DNA of 64,000 bases from Steinernema hermaphroditum (lineage: Eukaryota > Nematoda > Chromadorea > Rhabditida > Steinernematidae), in contig CM059625.1 of NCBI GenBank assembly GCA_030435675.1, positions 4,092,001 through 4,156,000 of the forward strand. Reading direction: 5' to 3'. A program made the position numbers and the translations under genes. This document shows positions 47,158 to 59,410 of this stretch, one piece after another. Every line of letters begins with the position of its first letter. Position 1 is the first letter of the stretch. The notes under the pieces were generated by a model. It saw only the letters and a program-made list of their open reading frames with translations, was not told the DNA's origin and did not search any database.

Positions 47158-48305
47158 CTTCACCGAATGAATATCACGCACTCGGGGCATTTGGTTTTAT
47201 GTACAACGCTATGTGCTAAAGCAAACAAAAAAAAACAATAAGCAGCATTTTTGAGAAGATCACAAGATGTCAAAAGCACAAAAATAAACCGTCTCGTCCG
47301 TGTACTGTTTGATAGTCGGTATGCATGAGCTTGCAAAACTGTTATCAAGTTGCTAGTGCTGTGCCCGAGGCTGGCACGACAACATATTGCTGTTTACTTT
47401 GATGTTATGGAAAAATGATAAGCAAACAATGACGATCGTCGGACTATCTGTGATATTCTATTTCTACAGAAGGTCTATAATTATAGTTGTAACACAGTGT
47501 TTGAAGAAAAGAAAGACAGCTTAAGATCAGCGAGGGCTAGGAAAAGCGCCTTTATCAAACACTGGGGCTCTGGTCGGGGCCCGAATGAAAGAAGAGCGTG
47601 CTTACTGAATATAAGGTATCGTACAAAGAGCAAGTCTATAGAGTTACCAGCCTAGCTTGAGTCGCTCTTCGGTAACGGCAAAAATCCATGTGTATTGCTG
47701 GCTAGCAAGACCTGAGCTAAGACGCCCTACAACCTCGAGCGTTATTCCTTCAACGTTCGCCTGAAACCCTCGATACGATCGGCGTTCATCACAGCTAAAC
47801 TACTTTATATTTCACCCCTTTGTTCATCAACTGCACCGCGAATATAAGCTTTCCCTTGACATTCTATGGCACCGTAGATGATGATGCGAATAAGCATGCT
47901 AAGCTGATCCTTTCCATTGTTTAATGGTCACAGCACAGAGTCAGTCCTTTTTTTTCGCTTAGGACTCACACTCAGACTATTGGAAATTACCGAGTGTAGC
48001 GTGTTCACCGTTCAAAAAGCGGACGATGTCAGCTTCATAATTGTTGTAGCATACTACATTCACTTGTATAGTACACAGCAGCGAGAGGCTCGTTCATCCT
48101 ATGAGTCAACTCCATAAACATCCTCCTCGTTAGAACCCTGTTTACACAACACCAATCGTCAACGCTCTTTTCGAGTGTGCTAATTAACTCCCCAAAGAGT
48201 TGATTGCCATGACTACCGTACGCTTTCCCATCGTTTTTGGAGTTATTCTCATTCATTTCTTCTTTGTAGTCGCGTGCTCTCGTCTTACCTCCCACCTGCT
48301 CGACC
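47158..48305. other. Intergenic, divergent promoters
   Basis: Lies between the 5' ends of legumain (-) and the membrane protein (+). No other gene recognised. An alternative open frame at about 48209-48380 (+) begins with a hydrophobic stretch but could not be spliced in frame. Confidence 0.45.
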
Positions 48306-49232
48306 ATGCCTGGGAAGATAGCATTCGTTCTGTGGGTATCAGCATCCATTTCACTGCTTGTCCAGAACTACAGGGCTGAAAGTGGAATGAAGAGTTCGAC
48401 CATCATGGATGTCGCTTCCGTAAAATGGTGGCCATCGCTCTCTGCCTACGCATCTATGCGCATCTACCACCTTGAACTGAAGTGAGTTTCATCGGTAGAT
48501 ACAGGACATAAAACTCTAATATATAGTGAGGAATGCTCGTCGATCCCGGTAGGTTTCGCGGTGATCTTCCTGGAGCCTTTGTTCTTCGTCGCAGGAAAAA
48601 CGTAAGTCCTCTTAGTAGAATTCTATGCATAAAATCTTTGTTCTCTGTTTACCTTGGCAGTCGCTGGTCGTTAATGCAAATTCTCACGACCGTGGATATA
48701 AATAGCCATGCCTTACCGCTTGCGGGTCACATCAAAACACTTCCAGTGAGAGGAAAACACCAGGATATGCATAGGCTTCTGCTCTTTCACACGTTTGCTT
48801 CTTTAACCCAAAGTGTTTCGTATTGTCGTATGCCAAAATTGCTCCTGTTTAGGATTATTGAAACAGACGCGAAGGGACGGGACACCTGGACACTTTATCA
48901 AGGAATTTGTGACATAGTCACATTGATACTGGCTATGTTCCTCTTTGTCAACGTCGCCATCCTTACCGGTAATGACATCAACATGAAACCAGTGATGCCT
49001 CTTTGCAGAAGGCATTATCAGAAAACAATGCTATGGACATGCCATAGTTTGTTCGCTGCAAATCATCTGTCATCTGTGGATCGTCAACATCAACTTGTAT
49101 CTGGCTCAATACGCAAGCATTGCGGTGGCCCTTGAGTACATTCAGTTTTTGTCCATTGTTGCTTTATGGTGCTATAAGACAGAACTGCAGCAGCGCTATA
49201 GTCGTCTGCGCTGGAAGTCAACGAAAGACTAG
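48306..49232 (+). CDS. Orphan multi-pass membrane protein, 260 aa
   Basis: Exons 48306-48481, 48527-48601, 48661-48968 and 49009-49232 join in frame. Hydrophobic segments are IAFVLWVSASISLLV (N-terminal, may be a signal anchor), PVGFAVIFLEPLFFVAG, DIVTLILAMFLFVNVAIL, AIVCSLQIICHLWIV and a final one ending YIQFLSIVALW. A basic tail (YSRLRWKSTKD) follows. It could be a small receptor or tetraspan-type protein. The third exon contains a good-looking but frame-breaking internal intron (48747-48851), so its structure is less sure. I do not recognise the family. Confidence 0.55.
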
Positions 49233-49441
49233 GCAGAAGACTGTCCTCTTCTACAGTATCCCGCATAAGCTGCATGCACTTTCACATCGTAATTTCTAAA
49301 TATTCGTTTGTAACATGATACATACGTAAATGTCGAAAACACGTCAAATAAAATCACAGTTATAAATTCGCCCTTTATTGTAAACCTAGAGTAATTTATT
49401 TGAATTCAACTAAAACAGAAGTGACGGAAGTTTTCGCACAT

Positions 49442-49708
49442 TCAAAGCACATTGGAAAGCGGCAATTCCGTAGGCAGGTAGATCACGCGGATGAATCCAT
49501 GTTGTTGAATTCCAAGGCTCTGGGGGGTGTCGTCGTTGGTAATGACGGTGTCACCATAGGAAAATTGCCAACGAGTAGTGAACGAGTCTTGACTATAGGC
49601 GAAGTGCCTCTTCACTTGTTCGAAGCGGATGTTATAGGGGACGTCAACGGTCAGGAGCTTCAATGCATAGAAGTGGAATTCCAGGGTGACAGTATGTTCC
49701 GATGTCAT
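49442..49708 (-). CDS. Second divergent SUMO-like protein lacking diglycine
   Basis: An 88-residue, single-exon gene whose ATG lies 3 bases after a 3' splice consensus (aactgtctttcag). The chain aligns with SUMO over its whole length: LLTVDVPYNIRFEQVKRHF for the strand-helix part and ITNDDTPQSLGI for [12 protein letters not shown], then FIRVIYL for VIEVYQE. It ends PLSNVL, with no Gly-Gly. It shares TPxSLG[MI] with the 26.0-kb protein against TPKLLEM of SUMO, so the two divergent copies may have a common origin, although they lie 23 kb apart on opposite strands. Confidence 0.65.
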   Translation of the reverse strand: MTSEHTVTLEFHFYALKLLTVDVPYNIRFEQVKRHFAYSQDSFTTRWQFSYGDTVITNDDTPQSLGIQQHGFIRVIYLPTELPLSNVL

Positions 49709-50654
49709 TGCCTGAAAGACAGTTTTAAGCACATGTCAGCAATATGTGGTGGACAGCAATTTGAACGCTTGACTGGATCGTAAAACCATATTATTATTTG
49801 GACTTGCGAAAGTAAAAAGGGCAAGAAAACAAGGCGGAAAGGCTGAGCAGACAGCAACGATACAAGAGATTGGTGTGGTACATCTTTTTTTGCGGCAAAA
49901 AAGAGCATTTAGAGTTCTGCGGTAAACACAGTTTCATACGGCACGCGCAAATTTTAGAAGACAGAGAAAAGAGAATGCGACGTATTTCTTCATCGACCGT
50001 GATGCGTCTGAAGTGCGGGACAGTGTCGTCGCATTAGTGCAACTGTCCTTTACTGGCGCAGCTTGCATATTCGGCCATGGCCTGGCTGACGATGCAGTTG
50101 CGCGTCACAGAGTTGTGCCAAAGCAGCCAGTCTGTGAGGATGAGATTAGGTCAGTTTACTAAAGGCATTCGAGAAAGCGATGTAAATTGGAGCGGTAGGT
50201 AGGCATATTTCTGTTAGCAACATGCTTACGGTTCACGGTTTGCCAAAAACACTCTGTATCGCATTTGCATTCCTCAGCCAATAATTCGAAGCATCACGAA
50301 CTCACGAACTTTGGGCAGATGACAAGGTGCACTTACAAACATCTGTGGGCCCACAAAGACGAGGCTATCGGATCAGTCCATCTGCCCTTTTAGGAACGAA
50401 AATGGAGTTTTCCCGCTTAATTCTTTGTTCTTATGCTAGAAAAATGCGCTAGAAACGCGCGCAAATACAAATTGGTATTCGCGAACTGTCCATGTGCAAA
50501 CCGTAAGCTTATACTCGATTGATGTACTCGTAATGTCCTCTATTTCTACAACACCAACATCTTGGCTCCAATGGCTATATACAAACATGACGGCATTTAT
50601 TACTGTTTCAAGTACCTCACGGGGCATGTGGGAATCGACAAATCTTCGGATCCG

Positions 50655-50905
50655 GCAGCGGAAGATATTTTTCGCGGGCGTTTGCAGCACAGCGGACGTT
50701 TCTAAGCTAGCATCTGCTTCGGAGAGACGGTTCCTTGCTTCGAAAGCTGTGTCTTCGCCAGTGATGGTGTCATCGGAGCGTTGGCGATCTTCGAAGTGGC
50801 TTCTTACGCAGCGGTTGTGGGACTACGGCTTCCGAGTGTCCCAATTCCCTTTGGAAGCAGGGAAACTAACAGCTGCTACAGGTTTTGCTATCTGACCAAC
50901 CACAC
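50655..50905 (+). repeat. R1 repeat, degraded copy
   Basis: Shares GTGGGACTACGGCTTCCGAGTGT with CTGGAACTACGGCTCCCTGGTGT of the 24-kb copy, here as short matching blocks in the same order. Confidence 0.45.
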
Positions 50906-52019
50906 GCTTAGAGAGCGCATGAGGGACCGATGGCTCGCCACCGCGACACGAGTGAGACTTCCGAGTTTGATGATAAACGATATTTTGACTACTGTTGAGG
51001 GCAGAGACAGAAATCCCCTTTGTGAGACAGTGTAAACAGTCCCCTGACCCTATATATAGCGTCTATTCCTCGCAATGTGGGATATGACAATGAGCGTCTG
51101 ATTTCTGCTATCAGCTATGGTCAACTTCCTTCGTGGAGAACCACGTGCATATCAAGGTCAGAATGGTAATGGATGGTCGAAAGCTCGGATCGTTTTTTAA
51201 GGTCATCGTGCATGAAGAGCCTCGGAAGATCCTTCTGCCAGAGTATATGCATTTTATGTTCCATGCTAACGAGGAACACGCAAAACAAGGACACTTTATC
51301 AGATTCGTCCAAATTATTTTCGTTCCTTGTGATGGAAACTAGGTTTAAGGTTGTACCTTATGACGAAGATCAAAAATATTTTTCGGAACATAGCGTTACG
51401 TTTTCGCACTTCGCGTTTCTTCTCTTTGTGACGGAAATTGAGCATTCTTGTCCCTAACTAGCGACAACCAGCGTCTTCTTTCCTGAATGCCACAGTTAGA
51501 ACATGTCTAACGCCCACTTTTGTAAAATATATAATCCCCCGTTTCATGCAATAGAGACATTAGCGGCAACAGTAAGCTATGTACCAAATTATACGTTTTT
51601 ACAGCAAATTGCATATTTTTGGCTGTTTCAGCTGTCACCTGTGAATATTCTAAATATATATTTTCTCACTGTTGTCGTCACGGCTATTGAATATAATTAG
51701 ATTGTCCCAGGTGTTGTAAACTTAAAGATTATCTAAACAATAACATTATGAAGCTGAGGAATTATTTCTGAGAACCAATTCGGAAATAGGTTAGAATATT
51801 TATCTTCAAAGAGTATATTTCAGCTGTTTTACCGAGTTCATGCTTTCGAATAAACGGCTGACACCGTGCAAGACGTCTTATAAAGCATAGATAAGAGAAA
51901 TATCACACTGTAGTCTCGCTTATCTTTCCTCAGCACGGAGCAAGATATCCAAAGGAAAATTGGTGATACAATTAGGTTATGCGGGCGATCGAGAGACCAA
52001 GAACTGATTCCGGTAGACG

Positions 52020-52310
52020 CGCAGACGATGAAGCTTATGGAGCCGATCCGATTGGCTTTGCAGACTTCGGAGTTTCAGCGCTATTTGGCTTCGCGGGACG
52101 GCTAGTCTGGCGGTGGTGAGTGACTTTTTGACGAGACAGTGAAACTCCTGCTACCAGGTGTTTCAGGCCTTCTGTGACCCGGTGGATCTTTGGGCCTATA
52201 ACGATGGTCACGAACGATGTTCTCGTTTTCCGACCTTTACGACCAATTAACTCATTCGGGTCGCTTTAGAAAGTGCTAGTGGACAAAACACAGATGAAAG
52301 ACCGAAAACC
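52020..52310 (+). repeat. R1 repeat, degraded copy
   Basis: Shares GCAGACTTCGGAGTT, TTTCAGGCCTTCTG, AACTCATTCGG and AGAAAG in the same order and spacing as the 24-kb copy. Confidence 0.6.
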
Positions 52311-52862
52311 ATGCACATGACTTTTTTCTGTGGTCGTCTGCATTCTCTGCGCAGCACTCATCGCGAACAGTCGCAGAATTCGGTTTTTTCGTCTGCCGAG
52401 AAAAAAAGCCGAGATTTTTTTTCGTTTCCTTGTACTCTCCTTGTTCTAAGAGCAAGCAAATGCGGGCGGTCCTGAAACAGGAGAAATCTGCTCAAAAGAT
52501 TAGAATTTATAGAAATCTCTTGTATGCCTGGAGAGTCAGTCCCTCAGAATGAAGTCAAAAAGTATGACGTATCATGGAAATACTTTTTCCCAGCATCGTT
52601 CCATGCCCACATACTTTTAGAATTAGCTTCGTTCTTGGAAATAGGCGTTTGGAAAACCAAAACTTGTCACGTTTTTTGGCAATCTTGTAGCCCAGTGATG
52701 TGATTTCAAACTTAACTTTATTGAGGTCATTGAACTTTCAGATCACAAATGATATATGCAATATAACGGCTTCGTCTGCTTGTACGCAGTGACAAATATG
52801 TATGTCTATGTATCTAAACGACGGCTGAATGGTGAGCTCTTCCTCATTTACAATCACGCCGG

Positions 52863-53401
52863 TCAAATAAGACGATCGGGAACGATGTCCACCGCCTTCG
52901 AATCGTTCATCGTCGAGGTGATCTTTATGGCGTTCAGGTACTCACTGAACGTGGACTCGGCGTTGCAAAGGTCGAAGTTGCAGACGCAGCGAAAGATGAA
53001 CTCAGTGCGCATTTTCGGGTAGTGGCGTCCGAATTGGAACTCCTATGTGATGACGTCATCAGAGCTACCGTATGACGAATGAACGATACCTCCAGCATGC
53101 AGACGGTGACAACACGGTAGTAGGAGTCGGTGACACCGAAGGTCTTCTCGTAGGTGGGGAAGTAGTCGTTCTCTTCGCCAAGCGCAAAGAGCCGTCCCTG
53201 ACGGCTGGTCGTAGCGGGGATGATGCCGCAGAAACGGTACTTCGTGCCGTTAACGGTGTGCACATTACCCTAAGAAGCGCTCAGCCTGATCGCAGTCTCC
53301 CTCTGAACACTTACACTGTCGTCGTTCTCGTAGCAGACCAAGCCTCTGGCCATGATGGGCAAGTAGATAACGAGGATCGAAAGTACAATAGCAACCGCCA
53401 T
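52863..53401 (-). CDS. Secreted six-cysteine (Ly6-like) protein, cluster gene A
   Basis: Three exons (53401-53315, 53269-53090, 53042-52863), both introns phase 0, 148 residues. Exon 1 is a signal peptide plus the first cysteine (RGLVCYEND). Exon 2 starts GNVHTVNG, has YRFCG and ends TVCMLE. Exon 3 has FRCVCNFDLCN, then a charged tail without GPI signal. The pattern of six cysteines with CxCx4CN resembles the end of Ly6/uPAR three-finger domains, but the rest does not match a named subfamily. Shares exon plan with the genes at 55801, 61441 and 63310. Role unknown; extracellular. Confidence 0.8.
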
Positions 53402-55800
53402 TTTAACGACTTTTTGATCTTGTTCCTTAAGTAATAACAATTTATATCGGTGGCGAAACAGTGACGAGTGCCATACGCGCGCACGCTTCGCGCTGGCACC
53501 CGGCGGAAAGGAGTGGACCGCCTTCCGCGGCGTAAAAAACAGAAATGAGCGAAAAGTGACAGAAACGGCGTGCGAGAGGGACTGCTCTCGGCTTCGAGGA
53601 GCACATGATATGATAGACACTCGCAAAAAAAAAGGCGAGGCAAAAGTTGCGGCCCGAAAAGGGGTCTTGAGTGATATGACGACTGAAAGGAATAAATATG
53701 TCACTCAAAGCTCCGCGATTTCACTTAAGCAAAGCGAACGTGACATGTTAGTGTGCAGACGTTGAGTTCTTTAATCTTCTAGAGACGAAAACCGCCGTGG
53801 AAAACAACCCTTCCTAATAACGTGGATCAGGTGCTGCTGCAAGTGCCACCAAAACTATTGCCACAATTGAAACAAAGATAACAAAAACAATGTACAAGTT
53901 TACTCTACAAACCGAACATTGAGATCTATTGTGTAAAGCCTCCGTTGACTCTCGTTGACGTCTCAACAATCTGGATTAATCCAAGTAAATGATTTATTTA
54001 AGCATTAGCGCTTTAAGGACATCTCTTAAAAGCGCTTTTTGTACGTGGATAAACAGTGCTTGCGTAGCGCCTGTATGACGCAAATGTGCCAATTAAATAC
54101 TTCTGCTTACTGATCGTCGAGAAATATTTATATCGACCATTGCGTTTTTCATTTTGTCTTTTACGGTATAGCCACTAATGAAGCCAACATGTGCATTGCT
54201 GAGCTTACGTGAGAAAGTCTTGAGCGGCTAATTTAATGATGATCGTGTTCACCAGGTATTTGATGCGATTTTGCGTGTTTACCACAAATTATATCGCTCA
54301 TAATTGAACAAAATTATTCGTCCAATTCTGAAACAATTTGTCCGTTCTATGGAAAACAAGAAGCCCGTCGTCAACTTGCCTCGATGGCTTTGATTTCTTT
54401 GCAAAAGCACCAGAAGGAAGCGAAGGAAAAACGAGGCGGAAATGAGCAAAATAAGACGCTCTACTTGTGGCAAAAACAAACGTTGAGCGCTTCATAGACG
54501 TTTCAATTAAGGCAATTCCCGGAGCTGAGTAAACGTCCATAGAGACGTGGAATTCGCTCAGACTGCAGTCCGGAGACCAGATCTTTAAACTCGCAGGCCA
54601 GTTTGTGAGTTAAGCAACGACATCGAAGCACTGGACCTTTCCACATCACGAAAAAAGCGGATAACCTAAGTAAACATCGGTTGTTTTCGTCAGGTGCTTA
54701 TCAACGTTGTCTGGATTAGTTAACCTAAAGCACATTACCACCGCGATATAAGCCGGTATACCCATAACTAAGCACGTCTACACATGATGATTAAAAAAGT
54801 TAGAGTAGTAGAATACGATATAATTTTGAAGCAAATGGAAGCCTTTGTCTAGGGCCTTATATATACAGCTGAAAATCAAACGAGCTTAGTCGAAGAGTAG
54901 GCGATGGAGAAGGACCGTAGAGGATGGACGTAATTCGACGATAGTATGTAAATGGGTTTTCCGGGCAAATGGTCAGTAAAAAGCGGAAATTAGATCTGAA
55001 AATGGTTTAAGATATACATGTGGAGAGAAAAACACCCACCCAAAAACAACCATTCAGCTGCATCAGGAAAGATGGAAGAACAACTCAAGGACATCGCTTT
55101 GGTGGGGTGAACTTAGAGCGGATTTTTTGCTGAGTAAATCTAGCATAATGACCAAAAGCAGGAGGTCGAAGCGAGCATCATTTTCATTCTTGTACACGGC
55201 CTCAGCATTTGGCATAGCTCTCTTGCAGTATCGGCCTACCTAGTGATTTGAGATTGCGCCCTATATTCCGCGCTCAAGAAACCGCACCCTAAGTTCACCC
55301 ATCGCTGGTTGCTGTATCAGAGCCTCTGATGCTTCATGTATTGAACAACGTAAGATCTGCATTCAAGATAAAACCTAGACTCTTGAACATGTGTTGGTGA
55401 TCACGATTTTCTATGTCCCTTGCCATACCACTACCTTCAGAATAGTCCCGACCAGAGAGCGAAGTTTACACACATCCGCTTGCAAAGCAACCTTTGGTCA
55501 AAATATGTTTTTCAGCTTGGCGATAATGCTTTCTCAGACGTATTTCCTCATTCCTTATATGCACAAACACAAATGCGTATTAGTTTATTTGTCAGCCCAG
55601 CGAATGCTACAAACATCGAGTTGACCGGCATATCTCGGAAGTTTCTCTTCCTGTTAACGCAACTACATACAACTCGAACGATCTACCAGAGAAAGGATCC
55701 AATGCGGGGACCACAGACTGCCAACAAATTTCACCAGTATTCCTACTTTACTCATCAACCACACACCAGAACCGCATGCACGAACGGTAGCTGCGAAAGC
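53402..55800. other. Intergenic in the six-Cys cluster
   Basis: No further member found. Nothing else recognised. Confidence 0.45.
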
Positions 55801-56326
55801 TTAGATAATGTGACCCATAGGGAAGGTGATGTTTCCGGCGTTAGCGCCCAGGAATGCCGAGAAGGTGGCAGGTGTGTTGCAGAGATGACCAGTGCAGAAG
55901 CAACGGAACATTCCCTCAAGACCGAGTCCCAGAGGTCCAAACTCGAAGTTCTGGGAAAGAGTTTTGTGACAGGTCACAGATATTGGAAAATACCTCCAAG
56001 ATGCAGACAGACTGAACGTTGTAGGTAGGGCTCTCTCCCGCAGGCCTCGATCCATCGTCGTACTTTCTCTCCAGCGCACTTCGGAAGTCGTCGATCTGAT
56101 CGGCTTCGTCGAGCGCTCCGATACCGTACACCTTCAGGGGGTGTGTGGTGGTGGGAGGGTGATAGACGCAGTAGCGGAAGTTCTCGCTACTAACGACAAT
56201 GCCCTAAAAGTCACTTTACACTAAACTGAATCTCACACAGAACCGTACGGGACTGCCCGATTCGTAGCACATGATGCAGTTGATGTAAGGGGTGATGGAG
56301 AGCATGATCAACGCGGCGAGAAGCAT
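55801..56326 (-). CDS. Secreted six-cysteine (Ly6-like) protein, cluster gene B
   Basis: Exons 56326-56249, 56203-55994 and 55950-55801; 145 residues; introns phase 0. ATG follows a 3' splice-like site (gaccag) by 6 bases. Exon 1 encodes a signal peptide and IMCYESG; exon 2 starts GIVVSSENFRYCVY and ends QSVCILE; exon 3 has FRCFCTGHLCN and a hydrophobic, Gly-containing end. Same architecture as genes A, C and D with low overall identity. Confidence 0.8.
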
Positions 56327-58789
56327 CCTTTCCTGGTCGGAATTTGGAGAGGACTGACCTGTTTGGATGCAGTGACACGATGCAAGGCTTCGGGAAGCCT
56401 GGTCGCTCTGAATTGAATCAAAATAAGTGAGTAATTCTCAGCCAACCCCGGTGTATACGGTAAATATTTAACACGAAAAATAATAAAGTGAATGATAATA
56501 GGTTCACTAATTCAGATTTAAGTACTACATAACTCGAATAAGAACACGGAAAAGGGCGGGAGTTCCGCCCTTAGCCGATCCGAGAAGCCATGACCTGGAA
56601 GCAGCGTTCCAGCACCGCCCTTTTCGAACAGCAACAGTCGGTGCAGGTTGTCCCCCATCTAAATGCGACCAAATGCAATGTCGGCCAAACAAACACATCA
56701 TCGACAATAACGCACAGAGCAATAGGGAGCGAGGAAACGAGCAGCCGTGAACGTTTCCCATGAGCGAGAACAATGATGAAACAGGAATTTTTTTCTACTT
56801 CACCATCTCGACTCGACGCCTCTCATTTTTGAGTTAAATCATTCTGCCAAATTGCCTGCATTAGCGCCATAAACGGAGTCGTAAACGGCGCTCTCACTCC
56901 TTTGCCAATTTCACCGTCTTATCCGGAAGTAGGAATGACTGAAGCATTACACATGCAGATTGAACCTTTGTGGGACCTTTGGTCGCACGGAGGCGGCGGC
57001 ATATTCTTCGCTTGTGCCTCTACAGTAATCTCGTATCATCAGGCGCACATCGCAGCTTCGAACAAACATCGAAAAATGATGACATTTACGGATGTATAGT
57101 TTCATTTTCTCGCTAATGAGACCAGTGAGCCGCGCATGTTTGCGGACGACACCTCCTCGACGTCAGAGCGTGAAATCGGCGCTACCGTATGTTTTTGGAA
57201 TCTTCATACTAGAATGGCGATGTCAAACCGCTAGTAACCCATGATGACGATATACCGCTATGGGATCGTGGGCCGACTTTTATAAATTCGGCTCAATGAA
57301 GCGGATAACACGGTCGCTATTTGGCACGTAGCGCTCAGTTGCTAATGAAGATATGGTCAATTGGCTCTACAAATAAGTAGTTTCAAAACAGCTGCTCTCC
57401 AACACGTCAAGCACATCTGAATGTTTCATATAATAAATTGATAAAATCGCCCAATAGGGTCGGAAAACAATACGCAAACTAGACGAAAAGACGTAAACTA
57501 TTGTGTAATTTGTTTGTTTACTTGGCGATATGTAAATTTTCCTAGAAACTGTTAAGTCATCAATAAGTCGTTTCTATCATTTCAGCTTTCGGAAGTTGCC
57601 TATGTTCCCACAATCATCTAGCATCTGCCCCGTCGGCCTATCCTGGAAATAGACTTTTAATAGCCCATTAGCATTTACCTAACATTCTAATAAATATTCA
57701 TGCGTGGCAGTAGCGATCCTATAATGGAATCGCTGATTTGGCAGCTGCCGTCGCAAAAACATAATACCTAGAAGTCATATCAGTGTCGTTGGCGTAAGGT
57801 AAGCGCTTTTGTGAGCAATGTTTCGAATGCCGGTGAAAATATGAGCAGAGCCACCGAATGCGAACGAAAAAAAGAATACTAATAAGTCTCAAAGCGGTGG
57901 GCTATGCGTGTGTCAAAAAGGCGAAGTTCACTGATTTTTCTCGGTAGCATTTTCTACGTCGATGACTTTATCACGAATCTAACATTTGTATTATAACTGC
58001 ATCGCTGGTTTCGTAAGAAAGGAAGTGTTGACGTCGAAATCGGGGTGAGCAGAGCATACCTCTTATGTATTTGATTACATGTGTGGAACATATTTGCAAT
58101 GTACGTGGAGATCCAAACACCGAATGCTAAGTGAGTTTAGAGGTAAGATGATTATGTGAATTGGAAGCGGATTGGCACTGGTATTATCGCCGAATGCTTG
58201 TTTGCAACACGCTGGATAAGCATGAAGTGTGGTCGGTCAAATACATAAGCTTGCTATTACCAACACTGTGTGGGCATGTTCAAATAAGAATTCGGCAGTC
58301 GTCAAAAATGGGTTCGAAAATGAAACCTGTTTCACAATGTTGGTACTGTAGGCAATCCAGGTGAAATAGTTTGTTGTTATGTGACATGTACGTCGATAAC
58401 TTCACCATGAGCGCTTTCTTCTACTCATCGCCCACTGTCAGTCGAATGGACACAATTCTCAATGGCCTTTTTTGTGCCAAACACTCTGTGTTAATACGTG
58501 TGTCTACAGATGAAAATGTAATTAGGTTTGTTTGTTGACCGCGATTTCGCAACATTTCGGATGAATGTGGGCACTTGGGGACAAAGTCCATAGTCCGTCT
58601 CATCCTGTATCCGATTTGAATGACTCCAATAGCCAAATACTATAATTTTGGTTATCATCGACTCGTTAAGAGCGTTTGGTCATATACTATAGGATAAACA
58701 AAGAATATAATGATTAAGGTGTGTCCAAACATGATTTTGTGAGTTATGTTTCACACATTTTAAGGTCCACATCCACATCAGAGCGAGAA
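56327..58789. other. Intergenic, no gene recognised
   Basis: An open stretch at 56525-56773 (minus) starts MGNVHGC after a few residues, recalling exon 2 of the six-Cys genes, but has none of the other marks. Otherwise nothing. Confidence 0.4.
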
Positions 58790-59410
58790 GTCCGCCAGAG
58801 AAAAACGATCAGCTCGGAACTCTTCAAAGAGATGGTTGAGGAAGTCCTCGGAGAACTCGCTTAGGAAATCTCCGGAATGAACATCAATGCTAGGAAGCTC
58901 TCAAATTTTCGATTTGCCGATGGCATCGCACCGATCGTAGATGCTAATAGAAGCTCTCCAAAGAAGAGGATTGAATATCAGTGGAAATAAAATACAGATT
59001 CTGGAAGCTTCCTGACCACCTAAAGCTTGGTGATGCGCTGAACGCGAAAACTCTCAGGCCACTGCGTTCTCCCCCGCTCTTGGTAAAACTTGGTTGGCCA
59101 CGAATTCAGCATGGATGGAGAATGGAGCGCCGAACGGCCGGAGTTCGTCTACTAGACAAGAACACGAATGAGTTGGCAAGGTGAAAGACATCGACGAAGT
59201 CGCAGCCAGAAGTAGTTGCAATTTGGCCTGGAAGATGGCGAACGGAAGTCCGGGAAAATGGTCGAATGGTCTTGAAGAATCGTGGTCTTTCGTAAGGAGG
59301 AAAGCCTCTAGGAAAACAACGTATTCGATGAATGACGAATTCGCGAGGAAAATGGGCAGCAAAAAAGATGGAAGCACTGTGGGCGACAAGAAGCCAGAGA
59401 AAGTTTGTTA
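58790..59410 (+). mobile_element. RTE-type non-LTR retrotransposon remnant
   Basis: Frame from 58790 reads VRQRKTISSELF, a stop where Trp is expected after LGELA, then INARKLSNFRFADGIAPIV. This is the reverse transcriptase palm of RTE elements (VRQGDTISPKLF, then LRFADDIVLI), with FADD changed to FADG. Further open pieces to about 59410 have RTE-like composition (NLAWKMANG) but are less certain. Dead copy. Confidence 0.7.

Larger units (their letters stand above)
49709..52862. other. Intergenic with degraded repeats
   Basis: No supported gene. Holds degraded R1 copies at about 50655-50905 and 52020-52310. Short open stretches around 50436-50690 (minus) and 51133-51342 (plus) show no recognisable motif. 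Confidence 0.4.

Noticed and set aside
48035..48349. 104-codon minus-strand open stretch
   Set aside because: Antisense to the 5' region and first exon of the membrane protein gene; no motif.
51121..51342. A possible fourth SUMO-like fragment
   Set aside because: Only a few residues (VHIKVR, HFMF) line up with SUMO and the DTP turn is missing.
53270..53704. 144-codon open stretch that includes the start of six-Cys gene A
   Set aside because: The part before the signal peptide is not conserved in the other three genes; it is the 5' UTR and promoter read through.
56525..56773. A possible fifth six-Cys gene
   Set aside because: GNVHGC resembles exon 2, but there is no exon 1 or CxCx4CN exon nearby.
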